The notes under the pieces are model-generated. The model made no database searches, was not told the origin of the DNA, and worked only from the letters and a program-made list of their open reading frames with translations. DNA of 7,717 bases from NCBI GenBank assembly GCA_938008865.1, contig CALLJA010000437.1, positions 1 to 7,717 of the forward strand, in the 5' to 3' direction. Positions 1 through 5,785 of this stretch are shown in pieces. This DNA is from an uncultured Anaerolineales bacterium. Lineage in GTDB: Bacteria; Chloroflexota; Anaerolineae; Anaerolineales; Villigracilaceae. Position 1 is the first letter of the stretch; every line of letters begins with the position of its first letter. Made by a program: the position numbers and the translations under genes.

Positions 1-1
1 C

Positions 2-448
2 CTGGCCGCCTCGCGCGGCGGCTCGCGGGTCCTGCTGCGCATTCTGCCACCGATCGACCGCGTGTTCTTCCGCCTGAGCGGGAATCGTCACACCCTGGTC
101 AGCCTGCTGGCGGGGCTGCCCACCCTGCTACTGGTCAGCATGGGCGCCAAAAGCGGACTGCCGCGCACCACCCCGCTGGTGGGCATCCCGCACGGCGATG
201 GCTACATCCTGATCGGCTCGAACTTCGGGCAGACGCATCATCCCGCCTGGGTCTACAACCTGCGCGTCCATCCTGCGGCGCAACTCATCCATAACGGACA
301 AGCCCGCGAGTATACCGCCCGCGAAGTTCATGACGAGGAATACGATACCTGCTGGCAGAAAGCCGTCAACTATTACGCGGGCTACCAAGCCTACAAGGTC
401 CGCGCTGGGCGCAAAATCGCCGTGTTCGTGTTCGAGCCTGCTAAATAA
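2..448 (+). CDS. Deazaflavin (F420)-dependent nitroreductase-family oxidoreductase, 5' partial
   Basis: A protein of the DUF385/Ddn-like family, whose known members use reduced F420 (some bind FMN or other cofactors) to reduce small substrates; the substrate here cannot be told. Visible hallmarks, numbered from the first full codon at base 2, are RLSGNR (24-29), the family core GAKSGLPRTTPL (48-59), GDGYILIGSNFG (65-76), and HHPAWVYNLRVHP (79-91). A C-terminal strand, AVFVFEP, follows. A GTG at 62 is possible, but the frame is open to the window edge, no Shine-Dalgarno precedes that GTG, and the residues before it look like the usual N-terminal helix of the family. The true start is therefore probably upstream of the window. 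The stop codon at 446-448 lies inside the following terminator stem. The gene converges on another nitroreductase-fold gene of a different, FMN-type family. The family call is firm; the cofactor is inferred from family membership. Confidence 0.85.
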   Translation: MAASRGGSRVLLRILPPIDRVFFRLSGNRHTLVSLLAGLPTLLLVSMGAKSGLPRTTPLVGIPHGDGYILIGSNFGQTHHPAWVYNLRVHPAAQLIHNGQAREYTAREVHDEEYDTCWQKAVNYYAGYQAYKVRAGRKIAVFVFEPAK

Positions 449-484
449 AGTAGCGCAAGATTTCATCTTGCGCTACTTTATTTA
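442..484. terminator. Bidirectional intrinsic terminator shared by convergent genes
   Basis: A perfect inverted repeat: bases 442-461 pair with 465-484 around a 3-nt loop (462-464), with no mismatch over 20 bp. The GC-rich middle (GTAGCGCAAGA and complement) is flanked by A-rich and T-rich ends, so either strand reads as a hairpin followed by a short U-rich tail. The stop of the rightward gene (446-448) and the stop of the leftward gene (482-484) are both within the stem. Confidence 0.9.
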
Positions 485-1039
485 TTCCATCCAAACCGTG
501 CGATCCTCGAAACCTGGCCGCTCGCTGAACTCAACTTCAAACTCGGACCAGCCCACATAGATGAAACCGAGCAAATGCTGGTCGGCTTCGAAGCCCAGGA
601 ACTCCTTCACCCTCGGGTCGCGCGCCCACTCGCCCGTGCGCCAGATTGCGCCCAGTCCCTGCGCGTGCGCCGCCAGCAAAATGTTCTGGCAGGCAGCCGA
701 AGCGGCGGCTACGTTCTCGATCTCGAGGATGCGCGGCTCGGCGGGCTTGTCTACGCCCACGGCGATGACCACGGGTGCGCGCAGCGGCAACGCTCGGGTT
801 TTGTCGAATGCCTCGGGCGGCAGGTCAGGCTGACGGTCCCGCTGCGAAGCGGACATCACCTCGCCCAATCGCTCCCGCCCCGCTCCCGTCAACACCACGA
901 ATCTCCACGGCCGCACCTTGTGATGGTTCGGCGCCTGAACGGCGGCGCGCAGCAGCCCCTCGATCATTTCGCGCGGAAGCGCGTCGGGCTTGACCTTGCT
1001 GACACTGTGTCTGTTTTGAATCGCTTGAATGACATCCAT
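482..1039 (-). CDS. YdjA-like FMN nitroreductase
   Basis: A 185-residue nitroreductase-family flavoprotein, close in length and layout to E. coli YdjA (about 183 aa), a minimal FMN-binding NAD(P)H nitroreductase with unclear natural substrate. Visible motifs are NRHSVSKVKPD near the N terminus (Arg-His-Ser at the usual FMN-phosphate-binding position), AAVQAPNHHKVRPWRFVVL (the conserved Ala-Pro-Asn/Asp-His and Pro-Trp stretch), a central APVVIAV strand, and GLGAIWRTGEW toward the C terminus (the YdjA GxIWRxG motif). The frame is open 65 codons further upstream, but the start at 1039 is chosen because GGAGG sits 5 nt ahead of it and the family N terminus begins there; the extension would cover the start of the divergent gene. 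It is divergent from the deacetylase gene and convergent with the F420-type gene. A role in nitro-compound or quinone reduction is inferred from the family only. Confidence 0.9.
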   Translation of the reverse strand: MDVIQAIQNRHSVSKVKPDALPREMIEGLLRAAVQAPNHHKVRPWRFVVLTGAGRERLGEVMSASQRDRQPDLPPEAFDKTRALPLRAPVVIAVGVDKPAEPRILEIENVAAASAACQNILLAAHAQGLGAIWRTGEWARDPRVKEFLGFEADQHLLGFIYVGWSEFEVEFSERPGFEDRTVWME

Positions 1040-1044
1040 GGAAT

Positions 1045-1049
1045 CCTCC
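1045..1049 (-). promoter_or_regulatory. Shine-Dalgarno deciding the YdjA-like gene start
   Basis: On the minus strand the sequence reads GGAGG, then ATTCC, then ATG. This is a near-ideal site with a 5-nt spacer. It settles the start at 1039 rather than at the longer open frame that reaches 1234. Confidence 0.85.
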
Positions 1050-1067
1050 GTTGCCAAGACGCTTGCG

Positions 1068-1084
1068 GGTAAAATGTTCTTACC
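1068..1084. promoter_or_regulatory. Small inverted repeat, possible operator
   Basis: GGTAA (1068-1072) and TTACC (1080-1084) form a dyad with a 7-nt spacer, giving 12-bp centre-to-centre spacing. It directly abuts the deacetylase ATG, lies in the divergent gap, and overlaps the -10-like box. Position and symmetry would suit a repressor site, but the arms are only 5 bp and chance cannot be excluded. Confidence 0.25.
1070..1075 (+). promoter_or_regulatory. Candidate -10 box of a leaderless deacetylase transcript
   Basis: TAAAAT matches the -10 consensus at five of six positions and lies 9 nt before the ATG at 1085, so transcription would begin only a few bases before or at the start codon. 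No Shine-Dalgarno is visible ahead of that ATG, which agrees with leaderless translation. No convincing -35 is seen: TTGCCA at 1051-1056 leaves only a 13-nt spacer. Confidence 0.4.
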
Positions 1085-2119
1085 ATGAAAATATTCTACT
1101 CCGATCTTCACTTCCAACATGCACCAGATTTCGAGGTCTTCGACGGCGGGGTGCGCGTGCCGACCTTCGAGGTACCCGAACGCGCCGAACGGATTCTGGC
1201 CGCGCTGCGGAAGACGGGCTGGGCCGAGATCCACCCGCCCGTTGACTTCGGCCTAGAACCAATCCTGGCGGTGCATGAGCGCGGCTACGTGGAGTTCCTC
1301 GCCTCGGCCTGGACCGAATGGCTGGTCACCGACCCCGAAGCCGACTCCGCCACTGACAAGTCGGCGCTGCTGCCAGCCACCTTCGCCCTGCGCGGACAGG
1401 CTCACCCCGCCAAGTCGCTGCTCGGGCGCGCGGGCTACTACATGATGGACCTGAGCGCGCCCATCGTGGCAGGCACCTACGCCGCTGCGCTGGCCTCCGC
1501 CAACTGTGCGCTGTCCGCCGCGCAGGAGATTACTCATACCTCCTCTGCCTTCGCCCTCTGCCGTCCGCCCGGGCATCACGCGGGCAGGTCGCATTGCGGC
1601 GGATACTGCTACTTCAACAACGCGGCCATCGCCGCCCACTGGCTGAGCGCGCGCGGAAAAGTAGCCCTGCTCGACATCGATTACCACGCGGGCAACGGAA
1701 CGCAGGATATTTTCTATGAACGCGGCGACGTGCTGAGCATCTCCATCCACGCGGACCCAGCCTGCGAGTATCCGTACTACGCGGGTTACGCCGAAGAGCG
1801 CGGGGCTGGCGCGGGGCTGGGATTCCATCACAACTTCCCGCTGCCCGCCGGGACCGACGACGGAGAATACCTCGCGGCCCTGGGCGACGCGCTGCATCTG
1901 ATCCGCGAGTTCCAGCCCGCGGCGCTGGTCATCTCGGCGGGCATGGACATCTACACCGACGACCCGCTCGGCCGCATCCACATCACGCGCGCGGGCATCC
2001 GCCAGATCGGTGCGCGCATCGCGGAACTGCGCCTGCCCACGGCAGTCATCATGGAAGGCGGCTACAATAATCAGGCCCTGGGCGAGAATGTGACAGCTTT
2101 CCTGGGCGAGTTCAAATGA
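1085..2119 (+). CDS. Histone deacetylase family / acetylpolyamine amidohydrolase-like deacylase
   Basis: A 344-residue zinc amidohydrolase of the arginase/deacetylase fold, expected to be cytoplasmic and to remove acetyl or acyl groups from an amine. It matches the length and layout of Mycoplana ramosa acetylpolyamine amidohydrolase (APAH, about 341 aa). Visible catalytic elements are CRPPGHHAG with tandem His164-His165, zinc ligands Asp199 and His201 in DIDYHAGNGT, third ligand Asp288 in SAGMDIYTDDP, and the transition-state Tyr327 in MEGGY. The stretch at about residues 80-130 aligns with the APAH insertion used for dimerisation and active-site narrowing. Two things are odd. The His normally following the zinc-ligand His is Ala202. 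Two of the three APAH acidic residues that recognise polyamines appear lost (Leu113 and Ser124 in place of Glu106 and Glu117; Glu17 is kept). The start fits the family N terminus, although no Shine-Dalgarno is present. Fold and chemistry are near certain; the substrate is open. Confidence 0.93.
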   Translation: MKIFYSDLHFQHAPDFEVFDGGVRVPTFEVPERAERILAALRKTGWAEIHPPVDFGLEPILAVHERGYVEFLASAWTEWLVTDPEADSATDKSALLPATFALRGQAHPAKSLLGRAGYYMMDLSAPIVAGTYAAALASANCALSAAQEITHTSSAFALCRPPGHHAGRSHCGGYCYFNNAAIAAHWLSARGKVALLDIDYHAGNGTQDIFYERGDVLSISIHADPACEYPYYAGYAEERGAGAGLGFHHNFPLPAGTDDGEYLAALGDALHLIREFQPAALVISAGMDIYTDDPLGRIHITRAGIRQIGARIAELRLPTAVIMEGGYNNQALGENVTAFLGEFK

Positions 2120-2180
2120 TGCCCGGCGACAGACAAAAAGTGGCTCTTCGGGTTTGTTGGTGGGGTTGACACCATTTTCA

Positions 2181-2239
2181 CCACAGACATCACGGAGTTC
2201 ACAGATACAAAACCATACAAATCCCCGCGCTCTCTGTGG
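2181..2239. repeat. Degenerate CACAGA-type 9-nt repeat with inverted partner
   Basis: Three head-to-tail 9-mers, CACAGACAT (2182-2190), CACGGAGTT (2191-2199) and CACAGATAC (2200-2208), share a CAC(A/G)GA core. About 25 nt further on, TCTGTGG (2233-2239) is the exact reverse complement of CCACAGA (2181-2187). The arrangement resembles dispersed intergenic elements built from CACAGAG-like units, reported from general experience of environmental genomes. No function is known to me, and this copy is degenerate. Confidence 0.5.
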
Positions 2240-2387
2240 CAGGGCAGGTTTTACCCTGTTCAAAGCCAGAAAGTCCCAAAAAAGGAAACAAAGCCACCGT
2301 AACCTGCGTCTGATGGAGGATGGGAAGGCCGAATTTTCATGAGTATAAGACGTTCAGCGAACTCTAAACTCATTTCGAGGTCTACAG

Positions 2388-2396
2388 TGCTACAAT
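2388..2396 (+). promoter_or_regulatory. Extended -10 promoter candidate for the membrane operon
   Basis: TGCTACAAT combines the extended TGn element with TACAAT, which matches five of six positions of the -10 consensus. It would start transcription near 2403 and give a 5' leader of about 60 nt before the TTG start. No good -35 is visible at 16-18 nt spacing, as is common for extended -10 promoters. Confidence 0.45.
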
Positions 2397-2449
2397 CACC
2401 TGCAATCTGGTCTAAATTGCCGCGCCAACAACGATCCATTGCATGAAAA

Positions 2450-2457
2450 GGGAGAGG
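2450..2457 (+). promoter_or_regulatory. Shine-Dalgarno deciding a TTG start
   Basis: GGGAGAGG lies 5 nt before the TTG at 2463. An in-frame TTG at 2439 has no such site and would place the purine-rich motif inside the coding sequence. The site therefore supports 2463 as the true start. Confidence 0.75.
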
Positions 2458-2462
2458 CCACT

Positions 2463-4829
2463 TTGATTCAGCGTCAGACCACAAACTTGACCCGTACCAT
2501 TGCCTTGCTGGCGATGGCGTTCCTGCTCGTCTTCGGCTCCGGGACGGGGACCGCCGTCCACGCGCAGGGCCAGGCTACCATCCAGATGAAGGTCGAGGCG
2601 GGTGTTGGGGGCTTTTGCAGGCAGCTCGGCTGGATCCCCGTGCGGGTGCAGGTCGAGAACACAGGCCAGGACCTGGAGGCCGAGGTGCGGGTCACCGTCA
2701 AGGACGGCGTCAACACCCTGGCGTATCTCTCCAGGGTCAGCCTGCCGAGTTCTTCGCGCAAACAGGTCACGTTGTACGTCAAGGCCACTTCCTCCTCGTA
2801 CCAGGCCCTGTCCACGTCGCTGATCGACGGCCAGAAGACACTCTCCAGCACCACGTCCAAACTCAACTGCCAGCCGCCGCAAACCCTGTTCGTGGGCACC
2901 ATCCTCGACGCGGGCAGGGAACTGAAGGGCCTGACGAATATGCCAATACTGGCGGGCACCGTCCGTTACAGCGAACTCCGCCTGGACGAACTGCCCGAGC
3001 GCGCCGAAGGCTGGAACGCGCTGGATGCGCTGGTCCTCTCGGGCGTGGATACGGGCGCGCTCAACCGTGAGCAGCGCGGCGCGCTGCGCGAATGGGTGAC
3101 GCGCGGCGGGCGGCTGCTCGTGATCGGCGGGCCCAAGTGGCAGGCTGTCGGCGCGGGGATCGAAGACCTGCTGCCCATCCAGGCCCAGGGAACGGCCCAG
3201 GTGGATGGCCTCTCGGCGCTCTCGCACTACCTGCGCGCGCCCGACCCGCTGGATGGCGGGACCACCCTCTCGGTCGGGACACTGCGCGAAGGCGCAAACG
3301 TACTCACCGCGCAAAACGGGGTTCCACTGCTCGTGGAAGGGCGCCTCGGCTTCGGTAAAGTCTTCTACCTGGCCGCCGACCCCGACCTGCAGCCGCTGGC
3401 AGACTGGAACGGGATGCAAGACCTGTACGGCGCGCTGCTCACGCCCAAATTCTCCCAGCCCAATTGGCAGGTCCCATACTGGGACACCTACCAGGCCGAC
3501 GAAGCCCTCTCCATGTTCGAAGGGCTGGAGGTCCCCTCCGTGCTGTACATCATCTGCTGGATGGTCTTTTACATCCTGCTGGTCGGCCCCGTCAGTTACC
3601 TGGTCTTGAAGCGCATGAAACGCAACCACCTGGCCTGGGTCACCGCGCCCGGGCTGGCCATCGCGTTCACCGTCATCGCCTACACGGCAGGCGGATTGTA
3701 CCGCGGCGCGTCGCCCATCCTGAACCGCCTGGCGGTCGTCCAGGCCTGGGAGGGACAGGACCAGGCCCAGGTGCGGGCGCTGGTGGGCCTGTATTCCCCC
3801 AACCGCGCCACCTACACCCTGCAAGCCGACGACAACCTGCTGCTCTCCCCGCTGGACAACACCGCCAGTTGGACGCAGGTCCAGGACGCGCGGGGCAGCC
3901 AGATAACTGAAGTGCGCCTGGAAGCCAGCGGCATGAAGTCGTTCGTGGCCGAGGGCCTCACCGCCGCCCTGCCCATCTCGCACGACCTGGTGGTGCAGGT
4001 CAGCGACAAGCGTCCCACCCTGACCGGCACCGTCACTAACAACAGCCAGGTCACGCTCAAGGACGTGTCGGTTTTTTCGCAGGGCTACTTCCGCCGCCTG
4101 GGTGAACTCGGCCCGGGCAAGACTATCAAGGTCAACCTGTTGATGGAGAACGGGGCGCGCAGCGCGCTCGACGGCGTGGCGGCCTCGTACATCACCGGCA
4201 TCCCCTCGAATTCGGAAGAGATCGCAGACCTGCGGCGGATGAGTTTCCTCCAGACGCTCCTGCCGTCTTCAGGCTACTCGATCGCAAACGGGATCGCCTA
4301 CGACACTGGTATCAACGCCAACTGGGGCGTGTACCTGATGGGCTGGATCGACGAGCCTGTGGCCTCCACCAGCCTGACGGGCAAATCTGCCAGGACCATC
4401 GACACCACACTCTACGTCCTGTCGCTCACGCCGACGGTCGAGTTTTCGGACGGTCCGTGGCGGATCACGAATGGGTTGTTCGCGTGGGAGGCTTCCAACC
4501 CAAACGTGTCGCCGTGGGGCGATACGCCTTTCTCCTCGGGCCAGTATGAACTGCGCTTCAGGCCCGCCATCCCGCTCCACTACGGGTCGGTCGAATCCCT
4601 CAGCCTGCAATTGGATTACTCAAACTTCTCCTACAAGACCAACGTGCAGGTCTGGGACTTCGCGGCCAGCCAATGGTTCGAGATCAATGACGCGCAGGAA
4701 GGCAGACTCGACCTGCCTGACCCGGACCGATTCCTGGGCCCGGGCAGCGAGATCCGCTTGAGGATGAGCGGCGATACCGACTACGCCGAGGTCCTCAAAT
4801 CCCACTTCACCCTGGTGGTGCGCCCATGA
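2463..4829 (+). CDS. Exported membrane-anchored protein with GATase-like domain
   Basis: A 788-residue protein of unknown function, first gene of an operon with an ABC transporter. From the TTG at 2463 it opens with a signal peptide: Arg-containing N region, hydrophobic core at about 12-26, and likely cleavage after VHA (32-34). A beta-rich segment (about 36-110) looks like a CARDB/Ig-like domain. Residues 140-325 resemble the class I glutamine amidotransferase-like fold seen in DUF4350-type proteins, including LREWVTRGGRLLVIGGP (208-224) and GRLGFGKVFYLAADPD (293-308); no catalytic Cys-His pair is apparent, so it is probably a binding domain. Two membrane helices follow (about 357-382 and 393-412), joined by a short basic loop KRMKRNH. 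The C-terminal half is again beta-rich, with an FxLYD-like segment (about 517-560) and a final jelly-roll-like segment. Bulk domains are predicted outside the cell. The stop overlaps the ATPase start (ATGA), so the product probably serves or partners the transporter. Topology is well supported; function is inference. Confidence 0.85.
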   Translation: MIQRQTTNLTRTIALLAMAFLLVFGSGTGTAVHAQGQATIQMKVEAGVGGFCRQLGWIPVRVQVENTGQDLEAEVRVTVKDGVNTLAYLSRVSLPSSSRKQVTLYVKATSSSYQALSTSLIDGQKTLSSTTSKLNCQPPQTLFVGTILDAGRELKGLTNMPILAGTVRYSELRLDELPERAEGWNALDALVLSGVDTGALNREQRGALREWVTRGGRLLVIGGPKWQAVGAGIEDLLPIQAQGTAQVDGLSALSHYLRAPDPLDGGTTLSVGTLREGANVLTAQNGVPLLVEGRLGFGKVFYLAADPDLQPLADWNGMQDLYGALLTPKFSQPNWQVPYWDTYQADEALSMFEGLEVPSVLYIICWMVFYILLVGPVSYLVLKRMKRNHLAWVTAPGLAIAFTVIAYTAGGLYRGASPILNRLAVVQAWEGQDQAQVRALVGLYSPNRATYTLQADDNLLLSPLDNTASWTQVQDARGSQITEVRLEASGMKSFVAEGLTAALPISHDLVVQVSDKRPTLTGTVTNNSQVTLKDVSVFSQGYFRRLGELGPGKTIKVNLLMENGARSALDGVAASYITGIPSNSEEIADLRRMSFLQTLLPSSGYSIANGIAYDTGINANWGVYLMGWIDEPVASTSLTGKSARTIDTTLYVLSLTPTVEFSDGPWRITNGLFAWEASNPNVSPWGDTPFSSGQYELRFRPAIPLHYGSVESLSLQLDYSNFSYKTNVQVWDFAASQWFEINDAQEGRLDLPDPDRFLGPGSEIRLRMSGDTDYAEVLKSHFTLVVRP

Positions 4830-5785
4830 CCCCCATCGTCGAGATCCAAAACCTGACCAAGAAATTCGGCCGCCGCACCGCCGTGGACGACGTCAACCTG
4901 ACCATCGAGCCGGGCGAGATCTTCGGGCTGGTCGGCCCGAACGGCGCGGGCAAGACCACCACCATCCGCATGTTGGTGACCCTGCTCGAACCTGATGACG
5001 GCGAGATTACCGTCGGCGGTCATTCCATCTACGACGAGCCGCGCGAGGTGAGGCGCCTGCTAGGCTTCATGCCCGATTCCTTCGGCGTATACGGCAACAT
5101 GACCGTGCAGGAATACCTTGACTTCTTCGCCGCCTGTTACGCCATCCCGCCCGCCCAGCGCGGAGGGCTGATTCGCGACCTGCTCGAACTGGTGGACATC
5201 GGCCACCGCCGCGACGATATGGTGGACACGCTTTCGACGGGCCTCAAGCAGCGCCTGGGCATCGCCCGCGTGCTGATCCACGACCCGAGCGTGCTGGTGC
5301 TCGACGAGCCCGCCTCGGGCCTCGACCCGCGCGCCCGCATCGAGATCCGCGAACTGCTGATGGAGATCGCGCGCCTCGGCAAGACCATCCTGTTCTCCAG
5401 CCACATCCTGGCCGACGTGGCCGAGTTATGCTCGCGGGTGGGCATCATGGAGCTGGGCAAGGTGGTGGCCGTGGGCACGCTCGACCAGCTCAACCAGAAC
5501 CTGGTCCCGCACCGCCTGCTGCACATCAAACTACTCGACACCGCGCCGCTGGCGGAAGCGCAGGCGGCGCTCGTGAACATGCCCGGCGTGACGGCCGTCC
5601 GCGTGCAGGAAAACGGGCGCGCCGACTGGCTGGCGCTCGAAGTCGAATTCAACGGCGACGACGCGGCCATGCAAGCCCTGTTGACGAGCCTGATCCAGCG
5701 CGGGCTGCCCGTCGTCCACTTCAGCGAAGAGATGAAAACCCTCGAAGAGGTCTTCATGCGCGCCACGAAAGGCATCGTATCATGA
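4826..5785 (+). CDS. ABC-2 type transporter ATP-binding protein
   Basis: A 319-residue cytoplasmic ATPase that would power the permease encoded next. In order: Walker A GPNGAGKTT (37-45), a Q-loop region reading GFMPDSFGVYGNMTV in which Asp84 stands where Gln is usual, signature LSTGLKQRLGIAR (136-148) in place of LSGGQ, Walker B VLVLDEP (156-162), D-loop SGLDP (164-168), and switch His193 in FSSHI. These variants are typical of the CcmA-like ABC-2 exporter branch, and catalytic residues are intact. A C-terminal extension (about 230-319) has the alternating strands and closing EEMKTLEEVFM helix common in that branch. The ATG overlaps the preceding stop by 4 bp, and its own stop overlaps the permease start in the same way, indicating translational coupling. 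Export or membrane-remodelling direction is inferred from the branch; the substrate is unknown. Confidence 0.95.
   Translation: MTPIVEIQNLTKKFGRRTAVDDVNLTIEPGEIFGLVGPNGAGKTTTIRMLVTLLEPDDGEITVGGHSIYDEPREVRRLLGFMPDSFGVYGNMTVQEYLDFFAACYAIPPAQRGGLIRDLLELVDIGHRRDDMVDTLSTGLKQRLGIARVLIHDPSVLVLDEPASGLDPRARIEIRELLMEIARLGKTILFSSHILADVAELCSRVGIMELGKVVAVGTLDQLNQNLVPHRLLHIKLLDTAPLAEAQAALVNMPGVTAVRVQENGRADWLALEVEFNGDDAAMQALLTSLIQRGLPVVHFSEEMKTLEEVFMRATKGIVS

Larger units (their letters stand above)
2120..2462. other. Lower-GC intergenic region
   Basis: This is 343 bp between the deacetylase gene and the membrane operon, visibly less GC-rich than the flanking genes and with no credible coding frame. It contains a 9-nt periodic repeat block, a weak 5-bp hairpin (CAGGG 2240-2244 with CCCTG 2254-2258) lacking a T-tract, an A-rich stretch at about 2262-2292, and the operon promoter and ribosome-binding site at its right end. 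I see no clear terminator for the deacetylase gene. Confidence 0.75.

Noticed and set aside
1040..1234. 65-residue N-terminal extension of the YdjA-like nitroreductase
   Set aside because: It would overlap the divergent deacetylase gene, is not family-like, and ignores the GGAGG site placed correctly for the start at 1039.
2182..2208. Three 9-nt repeats considered as the edge of a CRISPR array
   Set aside because: The units are far too short, contiguous without spacers, and there are no cas genes nearby.
2240..2258. Hairpin CAGGG/CCCTG as a terminator for the deacetylase gene
   Set aside because: The stem is only 5 bp with a 9-nt loop and has no following T-tract on the plus strand.
1253..2263. 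Minus-strand open frame (336 codons) opposite the deacetylase gene
   Set aside because: It is a codon-bias shadow of a firmly identified enzyme. The product is Arg/Gly/Val-rich, lacks motifs, and begins inside the intergenic repeat region.
2154..2342. Small plus-strand open frame (62 codons) in the intergenic region
   Set aside because: It runs through the periodic repeat and the A-rich segment, shows no ribosome-binding site or motif, and has the low-complexity makeup of non-coding DNA.
2412..3983. Long open frame on the minus strand (523 codons) opposite the exported membrane protein gene
   Set aside because: It is antisense to a gene with a clear signal peptide, domains and ribosome-binding site. 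Its product is a Gln/Gly/Arg/Val-rich sequence typical of reversed high-GC codons and has no recognisable motif.
5428..5781. 118-residue N-terminal extension of the ABC permease frame
   Set aside because: The segment is an Arg/Pro/Gly-rich shadow of the ATPase gene. The ATG at 5782 has the coupled ATGA overlap, an upstream GAAAGG and the family N terminus.
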